Assembly: GCF_042477335.2 (NCBI RefSeq)
Contig: NC_091257.1
Span: forward strand, 42,502,501 to 42,566,500
Direction: 5' to 3'
DNA: 64,000 bases
Source of the DNA: Ovis canadensis
Lineage: Eukaryota > Chordata > Mammalia > Artiodactyla > Bovidae
Below are positions 53,501 to 63,600 of this stretch, in pieces. The notes beneath the pieces are model-generated. The model was not told the origin of the DNA. It saw only the letters and a list, made by a program, of their open reading frames with translations, and made no database searches. Position 1 is the stretch's first letter; every line of letters begins with the position of its first letter. Made by a program: the position numbers and the translations under genes.

Positions 53501-56500
53501 TTTGTTACCCAGAGCCCATCAGTGTTTCATTTTGTAGTCATTGCTAGTAAGTTCTCAAATTGCCACACCATCACCTGGTTGGTACCAGAGGGGGAGATCT
53601 GTAAGGAAGGCCCTACTTAAAGAAGGTCTGATTAGACAAGTTTCTTATGCTTTTTATTGTCCACATCATTCTTATTCATTTTACTTGTTGTTTGGTGATG
53701 CCTGTGGATGCCCTACGACTCTGAATAATCCCCCTTGTGGAAGGGGAGCACGTCCTCAAAGACCATTTGAAGAGCCTTATTAGATGTAAGATGTCAGTCA
53801 CCGAAGTCCTGATATTGCTGACCTGGGCCAGTACAGGATGGTACATTTCATTTGACAAATATTACAAGAGGTCTGATAAGTTTTAAAATCACAGTTGACT
53901 GAGGAATAACAAAAATTATTCTGTGGCCAAGTCAGAAAAGCTGGATTCTAAGCCTCATTCTCCATTTATCAGGAGCCTTGTGGCATTAGGTGGCCCTTAA
54001 CTCTTTAAGGACCTCCATTTCCTTATCTGTAAAATGAAGGAATTGTCTTTTGATTACCTGAAAGGCTGTCTCTAAAATACTGCATATTATCTTGTTCAAA
54101 ACTAATTTCATTCTCCAGTTTTGATCTTGGCCAACCTTAAATTTTTTTATGAATCTGACACCAGGGGTTGAGTTTCAGATTCTGAGTCCTGCTCTATATC
54201 TGGTCTGTCTCAGTAAATGTGAACAAGTCTGGTTTTCATTTGATGAAGTTCATAATTGCATCACCACTGGCTATAATGACATTGAAATAATAGGTGTGAA
54301 ATTTATTTGAACTTCTCTAAGAATGGCATTGTATAAATCCTTGGAAGAATAATTATCATACTGGAGTTTAGGCAATAATTCACTATAACCTGTAGCCATA
54401 CCCACTCTGGGCTGCCTCAGTGAAATAACTTGATTCAGTATTGTGTGAATTGCTTTTTTAAAAAATCTATAAACATGGAAGTTGTTCATATTATGTGTGG
54501 CTAGCATTTTGAGTTTCTTGATATGTCATAGTATTTCCAAAGTTTTAGAGTTAAATACAACCAGTTTTCTTTAAATGATGCTGTTTTTCTTCTAAACTAA
54601 GGAAAGATTTAGAAGCATTGAACTGAAACTTCCTTATTAATATTAAAATAACTGATAAATAATATTTTTAAATATATATCAGTAAATTTTTTATTGGAAT
54701 ATAGTTGATTTATGATGTTGTGTTTTAGGTGTACAGCAAAGTGATGGTTATACATATGTAGATTTGTTTCATGTTCTTTTCCACTATGGTTTATTACAGG
54801 ATATTGAATATAGTTCCCTGTGCTTTACAGTACTAGTCTTTATTGTCTAAATATTTTATATACTAGTTTGTGTCTGCTAATAACAAGTTTGAAGAAACAA
54901 AGTTAACAAGAAAGCCATTTCTTTCTGAGGCTTGCCTTTCTTTGCCTTCATTTCTAAAATGAGAAGAGGCATACCAAAGCCTTGAGAAAGGATTAACTTA
55001 CAATTAACAGACATTCTGATGATAACCTATTCAGACTAGGTCATGCTTAGATATCTTCCACAGTAGAACACTTGGACTGTAAATGAAGACATTGTAACCC
55101 ATTGTTCAAGATTTATTAAAGATAAGCATAAATGATTTGCTCCAGGGGAAAACATTTAGCATCTGGCGACTAAATGATCTTCGTGACTTGACGCGATGTG
55201 TATCACTGTTCTTGTTTGGAGAGGTTCACAAAGAACTCTGGAAGACTGAGCAGGGTTCTGTCATAGGGCTGCTCAATGCAAACCCCATGAAGCCCAAGGA
55301 TGGTTCAGAGGAGGTAAGACTCTGTTTCCATTGGTTTTTTTTTGTGTGTGTGTGGTCTTTATAGCTTAGCTGAGTTCTATCAAAAACCTTTATGCTGGTC
55401 TACCTCCAGGTAATAAGTCAAGCTTTTGTATTATTTTGATTCCATTTTACTGGCTTTTTGTTTGTCATTCATTTCTTACCTGTCAGTATTCTGAATTTCA
55501 GACTACGCTAGAGTATTTTATGACAGCTTATTTCATGATATTTTTTCAAATTCGTTCCAAGCTTTCTGGAATTTATTTTTCAGTTCTTGGGCTCAGGTTC
55601 CCTTCCATCTCCTATGAATATCCTTCATAGCATCAGGAAGGAAGGGTTTATAGTTGAGGAGGGTTTGTTCCATTTGTTAGTACAATCATACCTGCAACTT
55701 TACGAATTTTCGTTTTTAAAGTGACTTTTCACAGTCTTAAGCAGCATTAGAATTTGGGTTACTACCTACTGATTCTCTAGTAAACTGCAAACCTAGGTAC
55801 AGTGTGAACACTTAACAGTTTCTCCACAGATGTCAACAAGAGGCTACTGCTTCTGTTATAGACACATTGTATCAGGAGGAGTAAGAGACAAAGTTGTTGC
55901 ATTCATTGCTTTCAGGAGAGAATACCAACAAATCTTCATTTATTGGTTTGGAAGGTGTTTGGCCACAAGTAACAAAAGCTTCACGACAGTTCTTTGTAAT
56001 GGTAGACACTGAAGTTTTTGTTTTTCTTGGATAATAAAAAATCCAGGCATAGGCAGTGTAATAATGCCCTAACACCAGGGCTGGTGTCCATGAGTCTCTC
56101 AGATTTCCCTCTTGGTCACAAGATGGCTTGAAACTCTAGCCATCATATCTCCACTGAAGCCAGGAAGTCAGCCAGCCTCTTCCCTGCTTTTATAGAAAAG
56201 CAGCTTTCTTGGCTACCTTCCCTGCAAACTACTACTTCGGTCTCATTGGCCAGAGTGGAGTCACATGACAATCACTAGCTGCAAAGAGTGCTGGGAAAAC
56301 TGGGAACCTGCTCCATCACTTAAGGCTGAGCGTTAGGATTCTGATAGTAAAGACGCAGGAGAGAACAGAGAACTAAATGTCTTCTTTCCCATTTCTACAG
56401 CTGTTTTACAGAGCACTGGCTTCAAATCCCAGGGCACTGATGAGAAGGACAAAAAGCCTAACTCATGCCAACCGTTATTATATCCATTCTTGCTGGTGGG

Positions 56501-59500
56501 GGGGCCATACCTTTGTTTGCTTTTAATTCCCACTACCTCTTTTTCTACAGATATGCTTATCTATTGATCATCCTCAAAAGATCTTAATTATGGGGGAAGC
56601 TCTTGACCTGGGAACCTGTAAAGCAAAGAAAAAGAATGGAGAACCATGTACACAGATTGTGAATTTGGTAGGTTTAAGCTTTGTTGGGGTGGTTTTTGCT
56701 AAAGAAAGAAATTAATAAGAATAAATTTTAGGCACTTGACCTGTAATGACCTATTTGGAACTGAGTTTCCTACATAATAGGAAGAATCAAAGAGAGAAAG
56801 TAAAATATGTGGTTAATAATGCCAGTTTAAAAAGCTGAGGGCAGGGGAAGGATTTAACTTCTTAGGAAACTGATCTTTTATTACCAGCTGATTGGGAACT
56901 TTAAGAAAGATGGAATTTTAATTTGCCCTCAATTCTTTCTAATGTTGAAGATCAAACACTAATGATGAAATACACTGCAACCTTATTTTAGCCAGTACAT
57001 AACTGTATTCTCCCTTTTAGTAGAACTCTCTTTTTTGAAAAGTAACATTGTACTGAGATAGAATGCATGTACCAGACCATTCAGTTGTGAAGTGCACAAT
57101 CTAGTGATTTTAATGTATTCACAGGGTTGTGCAATCATCTCCACCAGGTAATTTCAGAACATTTTCAGTCCCCTTCTAAAAACCCATACCCACTAACAGT
57201 AATTCTCTATCCCCCTTCTCCTCTAGTCCTGGCAACTACTCATCTACTTTCTGTCTATAGATTTGCCTATTCTAGACATTTCATACAGTGGAATTGTATA
57301 ATGAACAGCCTTTTGTATCTAGCTTCTTTGGACTTAGAATAATGTTTTTAAAATTCATCTGTGCTATGCTCATGCTACAAGCACTTGATTCCTTTTGGTA
57401 TTTGAATGATACTCCATTGTGTGGATAGACTACACTCAGTTTATCCATTGGTTGATAGATACTTAGGTGGTTTTCATATCTGACTGTTATGGATAATGCT
57501 GCTGTCAACAAGCATATACAGGTTTTTATGTAGATGTCCATTTCAGTTGCCTCAACTATATACCTGGAGTGGAATTGCTGGATTTATATTCAGGTTTTTG
57601 AGGAACCACCAAACTGGTTCCCCCAGATGGCTTTTACAATCTCCCTAGCAGTATGTGAGGGTTCTAGTTTCTCTGACACTTTGTTACTGTCTGTCTTTGA
57701 TTACAACCATCCAAGTAGATGTGAAGTGGTACTTCTTAGAGCTCTTTGAAAAGATTGGATAATAGGTTCTGGTTTCATCTCTTTTTATTTCACTCATTGC
57801 TGTCTAACAGATGAACTAGTGAGCAGGAAACAGGGAAGAAGGAGACAGTTAGAAAGAGGTCTCAGGGGAAGTATACCTGTCAGATCACAAGAGCTGGACC
57901 ATTAAACCTCCATTGTCAGCATCTCTTTAAGTTTCACCTAGTTCAACAATACTTAATAGTTTCTCTTTGTGCCTTTCACTATAAGGGTAGCATTTGTCTG
58001 AGAGTCAACCAGAGAAACAGAAAGGAAATTGATTTTGTTTTGTTTTTTAACTTCTGTTGAGGTAAAATTCACATTGTGTATAGTTAACCATTTACGTCAG
58101 TAATATTTAGTGTATTCACTTTATTGTCCAACCACCAGCTCCAGGTTTCAAAATCTTTTCATCACCCCCATTAAAAGACACCCCCTAGCAATTAAGTAAC
58201 CATTTCCCTGATGACCTATAATCTGTTTTCTGTCTCTGTGGATATATGCCATAAAAGGAATCATACAACATGGGACCTTTGTGTCTAACTTCTTTCATTT
58301 GGCATAACATTTTGAAGCTTCATCCTAGAAACTGACTTTATTTCCGTTGTAGAAAGAGGACAACGGCAGTTTGAAAAGTGCCACTTTTTCTTGTACCCAA
58401 ATAGTGTGTTCAGAATTTAGTCCCCTTAAATTTTTTCTCTTAATTTCTGTTGAGTATAGTTGATTTATAGTGTTGTGTTAGTTTCTGGTATACAACAAAG
58501 TGAATTAGTTATGTATATACTTACACCTGCTCTTTCTTAGATTCCTTTCCCATATAGGCCATTACAGAGTACTGAATAGAGTCCCCTGTACTATAGAGCA
58601 GGTCTTTATTAGTTATGTATTTTATATATAATAGTGTGTGTGTATGAATCCCAATCTTCCAATTTATCACCCCCAACTCCACCCCCTTACCTAGAGGATG
58701 AACTTCTAAGTTGCTTCTTAGCTGTGGATAGAGAATGATCTCAGAAGTTAGGCGGGAGGGTTTTGCCTACAGAATAGCTCTCTGTGAGGCTGGGAGAAAG
58801 GAGTTGTAAAGGAGTTGCGTCCATTAACATTGTCCCCGGCCTATTGTCCTAATGTTGATACAGCTGCTCTTTCTCTTCACAGAATGACTGTGAGTACTGT
58901 CAGTATCACATCCAGGCCCAGTACAAGAGGCTTAGCGCCAGGCGAGCTGACTTGCAGTCCACCTTCTCTGGAGGCCGCATTCCAAAGAAATTTGCTCGCA
59001 AAGGCATCAGCCTGAAAGAACGGCTGTGTCAGGATGGTTTTTACTACGGAGGCGTTTCTTCAGCCTCATATGCAGCCTCAATGTAAGACATTCTCAGAGC
59101 TTCTTTGAGGGCTGGGGTCTTCATTTAAGAGTAAACCCAGGACTTCTCTGGTGGTTCAGTGGTTAGGACCCCATGCTTCCATTGCAGAGGGTGTGCGTTG
59201 CATCCCTGATGGGGGAAGTTCTGCATGCTGTGCTGTGTGGCCAAAAAGGAAAAAACAAAAAGTAAGCCCAGTGGTTGTACATTTTTGTCCCAGTCCTAGA
59301 AGGTTTGTGCAGGTTTTATCTTTTATAACAAGCTGCCTAAAACAATGGAGCAGAGGAGAAGAGACCCAAAACAAGGTTGCTTCATTCCTGGGGAGAGAAG
59401 AAAACACACTTAGAAGGAGGAGAAACTGAGTCGGGCTCTCCTGATCTTTAACAGGGAGCCCACACTTCCTCTTTGGCTTCTAATGTGAATAGTCCAACTT

Positions 59501-62500
59501 GTCAGGACTGATTGGCCACTGAAAGTGTTCATCATAGTGTTGACATCCTTGAAATCATTTCCATTGTGAGCGTGAGGTTGTAGATCTTAGGGAACCCACA
59601 ATGAATTTAGTGAATGAATATGCAGAGAAACCTCACAGGGAAGGGGGATACTGCTGAAGCTGGCGCTCCTGGGGATCTCAGCCTCTCCCTAGAGTCCCTG
59701 AGTAGGTGACTGATGGCCTGTCACCTGACTCTATAAAATACATTTGAGGCAGGGATTTGGCTCAAGCGAGCTATAGTTGGTCCAAGAATAAAACAGATTT
59801 TGTCCTCAATCCAAGAGACATTGGGCTAGAGGACTCTCACCTCTATTTTGTAATATCAAGAACATTTTTAAGGTTTAAAATAATGTCTGTATTTTAGCAA
59901 ATTGCAAAAGGCAATGCACATAACATTATTTTTTTAAACATGTACAGTTTAGCCAAAAGAAGACAATAAAAACCATCTATAATCCCACCATCTAGATAAC
60001 TGTTAGTTTTGGTATATATGGTTTGGGGGGACATTTCCCATAAGTATAAATTTTTAAGAGTATAAAATGAGGTCACAGTATGCCTATAATTTACAATGTT
60101 CTTCTTTCCCATAAAAATAATGAATTTTTCTTTGTGGAATATTCACTTAACGGCATTATTTTAAGTGGCTACAGTATTCTTTCACATGGCTCTGATAATT
60201 TAAATAATTCCCTATGGATAAACATTTATAGTATTTCTAACTTTGAACAATACAAAGCTTCCATTAATATCCTAAATTTTTGCATAGGTCTTAATGTAAA
60301 TCCTAGACTTCTTGATAAGTCCTACTCTTGATCAAAGTGTTGGCATATTTTGATTTCTTTTGCCAATTTACTTTTCCAGAATGGCCTTCAAGCAAGTTTG
60401 TAGGTTGCCTGTCTTAGGTCTGTGACATAATGCACACACCAGTTAGGGGTAGGACCATGGTATTAACTACAGTCTACTTAAAAGGAGCTTTGAGAAACAT
60501 TGACATTTTGTAACGACTACTTTTCTGCCTTCTTTACCTCAGAGCATTGACTTTCAGTGGTTTTCATTTTCCTTTTCAGTGCAGCTGCTGTTGCTCCTAA
60601 AAAGAAGATTCAAACCACTCTAACTAACCTGGTGGTTAAGGGCACAGACTTGATTCTTCAGGAAACTCAACAAAAACTAGGTAATTTTGTTTCTTTCTTC
60701 ATCTTAAATTTGTAGGCTTCAGGATTGAAAACAGTTAGTTCCTAACTCTAAATTATACTGAGTGACATCACCTAAAGTAAAAGAACCAAGCTTCGTTGGC
60801 AGCATCTTACGCAATAACATATTAGCGGTGTCTTAGGTTTTTAAAACGTCTTGATGTATCTGGGTCTAACTCTTAGTGTCTGGCACTAGAATCAGTATTG
60901 TCAACTTCTGTCTTTCACTAAAACAGGTACAGGTCAGAGAATGCCACCTCTGCTCTGTCCTTGGGGCTCTGTTTATAACAGCGGTCAAAGTCTAGCATGG
61001 ACCCTTTCCCGTAGTGTACAATCCAGAAATAGTGTGTAAAATGACCCCTCAGATAATGGTATTTTAATCATTTTTCAAAGTAAGATATTTGTCTTACCTT
61101 TATAGTCCTACTGGTCTGATATTAGAGGTTAAGGATTCTCTTTTCTCTTGATATTCCATCTACTTCATTTTACAAATGAAAAAAATATGAAAGCAGAGTT
61201 TAAAAAGGAATAAGATACATGACAGAAAATAGACTGAATTTTGAATCCTCTGAACCTGATATATATTTCAGGAATACCCCAGAAGAGCTTGTCTTGTTCT
61301 GAGGAATTCAGGGAATTGATGGACTTGCCTACATCTGGAGCCAGAAACTTGAAACATCATTTAGCCAAAGCCAAGTCATCAGGTAGAGTCAGCCTGCACC
61401 TGCTCTAGCGTCCACACCTGAGACCCTGCCCCTCTCAGAACTTCCTCAGCCTGTGGCTTATGTTTTAGGGATCGTGGGGAGCCCGAAACCTGCTTTCAAG
61501 TCTATCTCAGCATCAGCGCTCTTGAAGCAACAGAAGCAGCATATGTTAGAGATGCGGAAAAAGAAGTCAGAAGAAATACAGAAACGGTAGGAGTCACAGG
61601 TTTAATATTCCCCGTTTAGATTGCTCATCTCATGAATTCTGGGGCTGTTCTAATAGATTTCAGAAATGTAACTTTGGATTTGAGGTGATTGGCCACCTTT
61701 TCAGCTTTGAAAGTTTTTAAAAAATAATTTTAGCATAACTTTTAAAGTTATAAAGCATTTAAAGGTAAGTATTTCTGACTGATGCTAGTGAATCCTGAGA
61801 CCAGGTACTACAGGCTGTAGTAATGAATGTCACTGTAGAAAAGAGAAAGTAATGACATGCAAAGACAGTTTTGTGAAAAAGGAAAGTAGACTGTGGCCAG
61901 TTTGCCACCTGTTTCTCAGTTTTGTCAGTTAGGTTTTTTAATTATAGTCTGAGCCAGTGCATGGCTTCTGCATTTGTTCAGGTCAGTGATAAAATTGAGG
62001 CACTGAGAATAGTCATTTGAGAAACAAAATCAAGTGGAAATGGGTATGGAAAGTAAATGAATCAAAGATTCTTGAACTCAAGTTATTCAAATGGTAGTAA
62101 AAGCTACGGTCTGCAGGTACCCAGTGTACACTGGCCACCATGCTTTACACTGTACACGTGTCACACTGGTCCTTATCATAATCTGTGAAGTGTTATCCTT
62201 GTTTTGTGACTAATGTAACTGAAGACCAGAGAGCTAGTAGATGTTGGAGCCAAGTTTAAACTCACACCTACCTGTTCTACTTCAGTGTTGAACCATTGCT
62301 GTCCCAGACCTGGGCTCTTGCAGGGTATGTGGTTCCATAGGGGGTAAAAGGCTATTACGAGTCAAGAACAGATGCTTTGGAAAAATAGGGGAACAGATTT
62401 GGCCTCAGGTGGATTAGTTTGAGGTCCTGGTAGGCTATCTATAGAAGTATTCGTCAGGGGCCTACAGATGACATGAGTGTATATGTATATACATGGACAT

Positions 62501-63600
62501 ATGTGGACCTTGTGGGGAGTGGAAAGTACCTGTCAGTTTAATGGCATTACAGTTTAAAGTTTTTCAAAGTTTTCCTGGCCAAACATAACTTATCTTTGGA
62601 CAGCATCTGGTAGGCAGTTTGCAGACTCATCCTGGAACTTACAGGAGTGAGGATAATATGGTCGTGAAAAGAAGACTGGCTCAGGATTACCTGGTACTAG
62701 TCCTCAGCCTGTCACTTAATGGGCAGTGGGGTCTTGGGCCTCAGTTTCTTCATCTCTACAATGAGAGGTTTGGACAAATGATTTCTGACCTTTGTTATTT
62801 TTACATGGCCCTTGAAGCCACATATGAAGGGATGGGGAGATTCAAGGAAGAGGAGATATCTTATACAACAAAAATTAACACAACGTTGTAAAACTACTGT
62901 ACTAGAAAAATAAAATATCATAAAATTTTTTTAAAAGCCCATATATAATCAGTGTGAATTATATTAATAGCACCCTTCTTTTATGATTTCCAAATGTATT
63001 GTGCGTGTTACCTCATCCTAGTAGAATAAACAAAATACACAGATTCAGTGAGTTCCTGAAGCATCTCAGCTAACCAGAGGGCACAGCTCACTTTCAGGGC
63101 TGAAGATGCTCCATATACCGACCCCACTAGAAAGCCAGTTGATAATCAGTTCTAAATTGGTGAAACAATTAGCATTTATTCAGTGAAAAGTCAGTTAACT
63201 GAAGAATTATTGAGGTTAGTTTTGTTTTTACTATGCGCTAATCTGAATAACCAAGGATGGAAAATTATTTTACTGACGACTACTTATCAGCTGGTGGCCT
63301 GTCTGTGGTCTCCCAGTCTGTGTGTTTTGTGCTTGTGTGCGTAGTTTGTGACTGCCTTTTTCTTTATAAAGCTTTCTGCAAAGCTCCAGTGAAATCAAGA
63401 GCCCAGCTGTGCCATCCTCTTCTCAGCAGCCCCCTTGTCAATCTCCACCAATGGGGGCTGAATTCCCCAAGATGAAAGGAACCCCAGCCACGCAGATGCC
63501 CAAACTTGGAAGAGGCATCTCAGAAGGAGATGATGTCCTCTTTTTTGATGAGTCACCACCACCAAGACCAAAACTGAGTGCCTTAGCAGAAGCCAAAAAG
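44541..63600 (+). CDS. MCM10: MCM10 (replication initiation factor), start through residue 659, partial at 3' end
   Basis: Spliced CDS: 44541-44547, 47446-47787, 49113-49217, 49353-49493, 51080-51251, 53273-53438, 55146-55313, 56551-56667, 58883-59082, 60580-60680, 61272-61382, 61469-61586, 63372-63600. It gives 659 codons, in frame throughout; human MCM10 is 875 residues, so the C-terminal zinc-binding domain lies beyond the window. Domains: acidic N-terminus (MDGEEDDLSLLTALLEENES), short coiled coil, linker, then the conserved internal domain (about residues 256-430): OB fold followed by a CCCH zinc finger (Cys390, Cys400, Cys409/412, His415 in this numbering). Known role: nuclear factor that binds ssDNA/dsDNA, CMG helicase and DNA polymerase alpha and starts fork movement. 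The start ATG has a strong Kozak context (A at -3, G at +4). Confidence 0.96.
44640..44762 (-). repeat. Bov-A SINE, antisense
   Basis: cactaagtcgtgttcagctg ... tactggagtgggttgccatttccttc; complement of Bov-A. Lies about 100 bases after MCM10 exon 2. Confidence 0.8.
44947..45175 (-). mobile_element. MER2-like (Tigger) DNA transposon, minus orientation
   Basis: gttggccttccatatctgac ... gattcaaccaactgc ... gcaactatttacatagcat ... gatttgagcatctgtgg attttggtatcc. The order is typical of MER2/Tigger MITEs. Confidence 0.75.
45690..45850 (-). repeat. MIR-like fragment, antisense
   Basis: ggctgaaatctagagaagttaagggcctgttcagg ... gcctgggttagg; complement-like MIR core, diverged. Confidence 0.5.
46350..46445 (+). 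repeat. MIR fragment
   Basis: gaggctgcctgggttcaaattcctgctcttgacag ... ggcaagtcacc; MIR core in plus orientation. Confidence 0.65.
46473..46672 (+). mobile_element. MER2-like (Tigger) DNA transposon, plus orientation
   Basis: cagtcatccctggtatccac ... ggataccaaaatccagatgc ... atgctatgtaaatagttgcc. Same family as 44947-45175 but in the opposite orientation. Confidence 0.78.
46842..46970 (-). repeat. Bov-A SINE, antisense
   Basis: gttaagttgcttcagccatg ... ggaattctccaggcaagaatactgg; complement of Bov-A. Confidence 0.82.
47446..47787 (+). CDS. MCM10: MCM10 exon 3: acidic N-terminal region
   Basis: Acceptor ttttcccatag ends at 47445. Encodes GEEDDLSLLTALLEENESAL, a strongly acidic stretch (FDELFDADGDGESYTEETDE), and ...APAPSQGKTNQELQ. 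Matches human MCM10 clearly. The donor is GTGCCC at 47788, a weak match to consensus after CAAG, but phase and homology fix it. Confidence 0.94.
48155..48190. repeat. (TTTC)n low-complexity tract
   Basis: ttttcttttctttctttcttttt type run in an MCM10 intron. Confidence 0.85.
48440..48560 (-). repeat. Bov-A SINE, antisense
   Basis: ttgtttagtcactatagtgtcc ... ccatgggatttcccaggcaggaatactgg; diverged Bov-A complement. Confidence 0.75.
48580..48770 (-). mobile_element. L1 3'-end fragment, antisense
   Basis: tttttaattgaaatatagttcatttatagtg ... cattatatccctgtatcttatc. Same L1 3' end as at 54.66 and 58.43 kb. Directly abuts the U6-like segment. Confidence 0.72.
48771..48832 (-). pseudogene. U6 snRNA pseudogene, 3' part, antisense
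   Basis: The minus strand reads ...ATGGCCCCTaagCAAGGATGAC then aTGCAAATT-GTGAAGC-TTCC and ATATTT, the central and 3' part of U6 snRNA with few substitutions. The U6 5' end (about 40 bases) is missing or unrecognisable. It has no promoter of its own in view and is not a working gene. Confidence 0.82.
49113..49217 (+). CDS. MCM10: MCM10 exon 4: coiled coil
   Basis: Acceptor tttttcccctag ends at 49112; donor GTAATC begins at 49218. Encodes DELRKLQEQMKSLQEQLKLA then TIKQPASPPLSCKTP. The first 20 residues form the amphipathic coiled coil used for MCM10 self-association. Confidence 0.94.
49353..49493 (+). CDS. MCM10: MCM10 exon 5: basic linker
   Basis: Acceptor is AAGTAG: the proximal AG (ends 49352) gives VDKSPRPPLKEKKVQKIQES, the distal AG (ends 49355) drops the Val. 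Continues LCFSAELDVPTLPKPKRVAR then TPKVSPA. Donor GTGAGT begins at 49494. Homology with human (VEKSPRPPLKEK) supports both as usable forms. Confidence 0.92.
49550..49700 (+). repeat. L2 LINE 3' end
   Basis: gaaaagtaagtttcctgg aaatgggaacc ... ttgggtagagaataaatattt has the L2 3' end order. Confidence 0.55.
49705..51079. other. MCM10 intron 5, nothing assigned
   Basis: No named repeat or exon recognised. Confidence 0.4.
51080..51251 (+). CDS. MCM10: MCM10 exon 6: linker before the internal domain
   Basis: Acceptor atattttctag ends at 51079; donor GTCAGT begins at 51252. Encodes EPQCSPLKMTSVPSQPLRTT through ...AVSVEAFSGLRLR. Ser/Thr/Pro-rich and less conserved, until the VEAFSGLRLR motif shared with human. 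Confidence 0.93.
51715..51830 (+). mobile_element. L1 3'-end fragment, sense
   Basis: gctgattcacattgtacagcagaaactaacacaacattgtg ... caattgtcctccaattt is the plus-strand version of the L1 3' end seen reversed at 54.66 kb. Confidence 0.65.
51835..53000. other. MCM10 intron 6, nothing assigned
   Basis: AT-rich; no repeat family or exon recognised. Confidence 0.4.
53010..53120 (-). repeat. CHR-type tRNA SINE, antisense
   Basis: agttccccaaaagggtagaac ... gtcttaaccactgaacaaccggggaagt; diverged complement of the tRNA SINE head. Confidence 0.7.
53273..53438 (+). CDS. MCM10: MCM10 exon 7: start of the internal domain
   Basis: Acceptor ttgacccag ends at 53272; donor GTAAGC begins at 53439. Encodes (R)KPRVSSTEMNKKMIGRKLI then RLSQLKEKMANEKLEEIDWV and TFGVILKKITPQSSNS. 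Near-identical to human. Confidence 0.95.
53940..54075 (+). repeat. MIR SINE
   Basis: cttaactctttaaggacctccatttccttatctgtaaaatg: MIR core, plus orientation. Confidence 0.72.
54660..54885 (-). mobile_element. L1 3'-end fragment, antisense
   Basis: attggaatatagttgatttatg ... ggtgtacagcaaagtgatgg ... ttccctgtgctttacag. Typical artiodactyl L1 3'UTR complement. Confidence 0.7.
55146..55313 (+). CDS. MCM10: MCM10 exon 8: OB fold
   Basis: Acceptor ttgctccag ends at 55145; donor GTAAGA begins at 55314. 56 whole codons: GKTFSIWRLNDLRDLTRCVS then LFLFGEVHKELWKTEQGSVI and GLLNANPMKPKDGSEE. This is the core of the DNA- and polymerase-alpha-binding OB fold. Confidence 0.95.
55314..56550. other. MCM10 intron 8, unassigned
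   Basis: A stretch near 56.03-56.33 kb (agatggcttgaaactctagcc ... ctcattggccagagtgg) looks like an old interspersed repeat that I cannot name. Nothing else recognised. Confidence 0.35.
56551..56667 (+). CDS. MCM10: MCM10 exon 9: OB fold end and zinc finger start
   Basis: Acceptor ttttctacag ends at 56550; donor GTAGGT begins at 56668. Encodes ICLSIDHPQKILIMGEALDL then GTCKAKKKNGEPCTQIVNL. Contains the first two zinc-ligand cysteines. Confidence 0.95.
57040..57765 (-). mobile_element. Old L1 fragment, antisense
   Basis: tagatttgcctattctagac ... tcatacagtggaattgtata ... ttgaatgatactccattgtg ... tggagtggaattgctgg: classic old L1 3' region reversed. Confidence 0.75.
58035..58345 (-). mobile_element. 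Old L1 fragment, antisense
   Basis: gaggtaaaattcacattgtg ... ttgtccaaccaccagctcc ... ggaatcatacaacatggg; parallel to the 57.0-57.8 kb fragment. Confidence 0.72.
58429..58690 (-). mobile_element. L1 3'-end fragment, antisense
   Basis: ttctgttgagtatagttgatt ... ctggtatacaacaaagtgaa ... cagagtactgaatagagtcc: artiodactyl L1 3'UTR complement. Confidence 0.72.
58883..59082 (+). CDS. MCM10: MCM10 exon 10: zinc finger end
   Basis: Acceptor tctcttcacag ends at 58882; donor GTAAGA begins at 59083. Encodes NDCEYCQYHIQAQYKRLSAR then ADLQSTFSGGRIPKKFARKG and ...DGFYYGGVSSASYAAS. Supplies the remaining Cys and His ligands of the CCCH finger. Confidence 0.95.
59142..59260 (+). repeat. CHR-type tRNA SINE, sense
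   Basis: ggacttctctggtggttcagtggtt ... gttgcatccctgatggggg ... gctgtgtggccaaaaagg: full short form, plus orientation. Confidence 0.85.
59265..60579. other. MCM10 intron 10, mostly unassigned
   Basis: 59.88-60.35 kb looks like a decayed LINE-type repeat, but I cannot name it. Rest unassigned. Confidence 0.35.
60580..60680 (+). CDS. MCM10: MCM10 exon 11
   Basis: Acceptor ccttttcag ends at 60579; donor GTAATT begins at 60681. Encodes (I)AAAVAPKKKIQTTLTNLVV then KGTDLILQETQQKL. Basic linker, similar to human. Confidence 0.94.
61272..61382 (+). CDS. MCM10: MCM10 exon 12
   Basis: Acceptor atatatttcag ends at 61271; donor GTAGAG begins at 61383. Encodes GIPQKSLSCSEEFRELMDLP then TSGARNLKHHLAKAKSS. 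The following intron is only 86 bases long. Confidence 0.94.
61469..61586 (+). CDS. MCM10: MCM10 exon 13
   Basis: Acceptor tatgttttag ends at 61468; donor GTAGGA begins at 61587. Encodes GIVGSPKPAFKSISASALLK then QQKQHMLEMRKKKSEEIQK. Lys-rich helix continuing into exon 14. Confidence 0.94.
61587..63371. other. MCM10 intron 13 with MIR and L1 fragments
   Basis: MIR-like antisense core at about 62110-62300, MIR sense at about 62620-62790 (gtcacttaatgggcagtgg...ctcagtttcttcatctctac), L1 3' end sense at about 62855-62935 (aaaattaacacaacgttgt). No exon recognised. Confidence 0.5.
63372..63600 (+). CDS. MCM10: MCM10 exon 14, last exon in the window
   Basis: Acceptor tttataaag ends at 63371; donor GTAACT begins at 63601. 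Encodes (R)FLQSSSEIKSPAVPSSSQQ through KLGRGISEGDDVLFFDESPP and PRPKLSALAEAKK, matching human. Ends in phase 0; the next exon is outside the window. Confidence 0.94.
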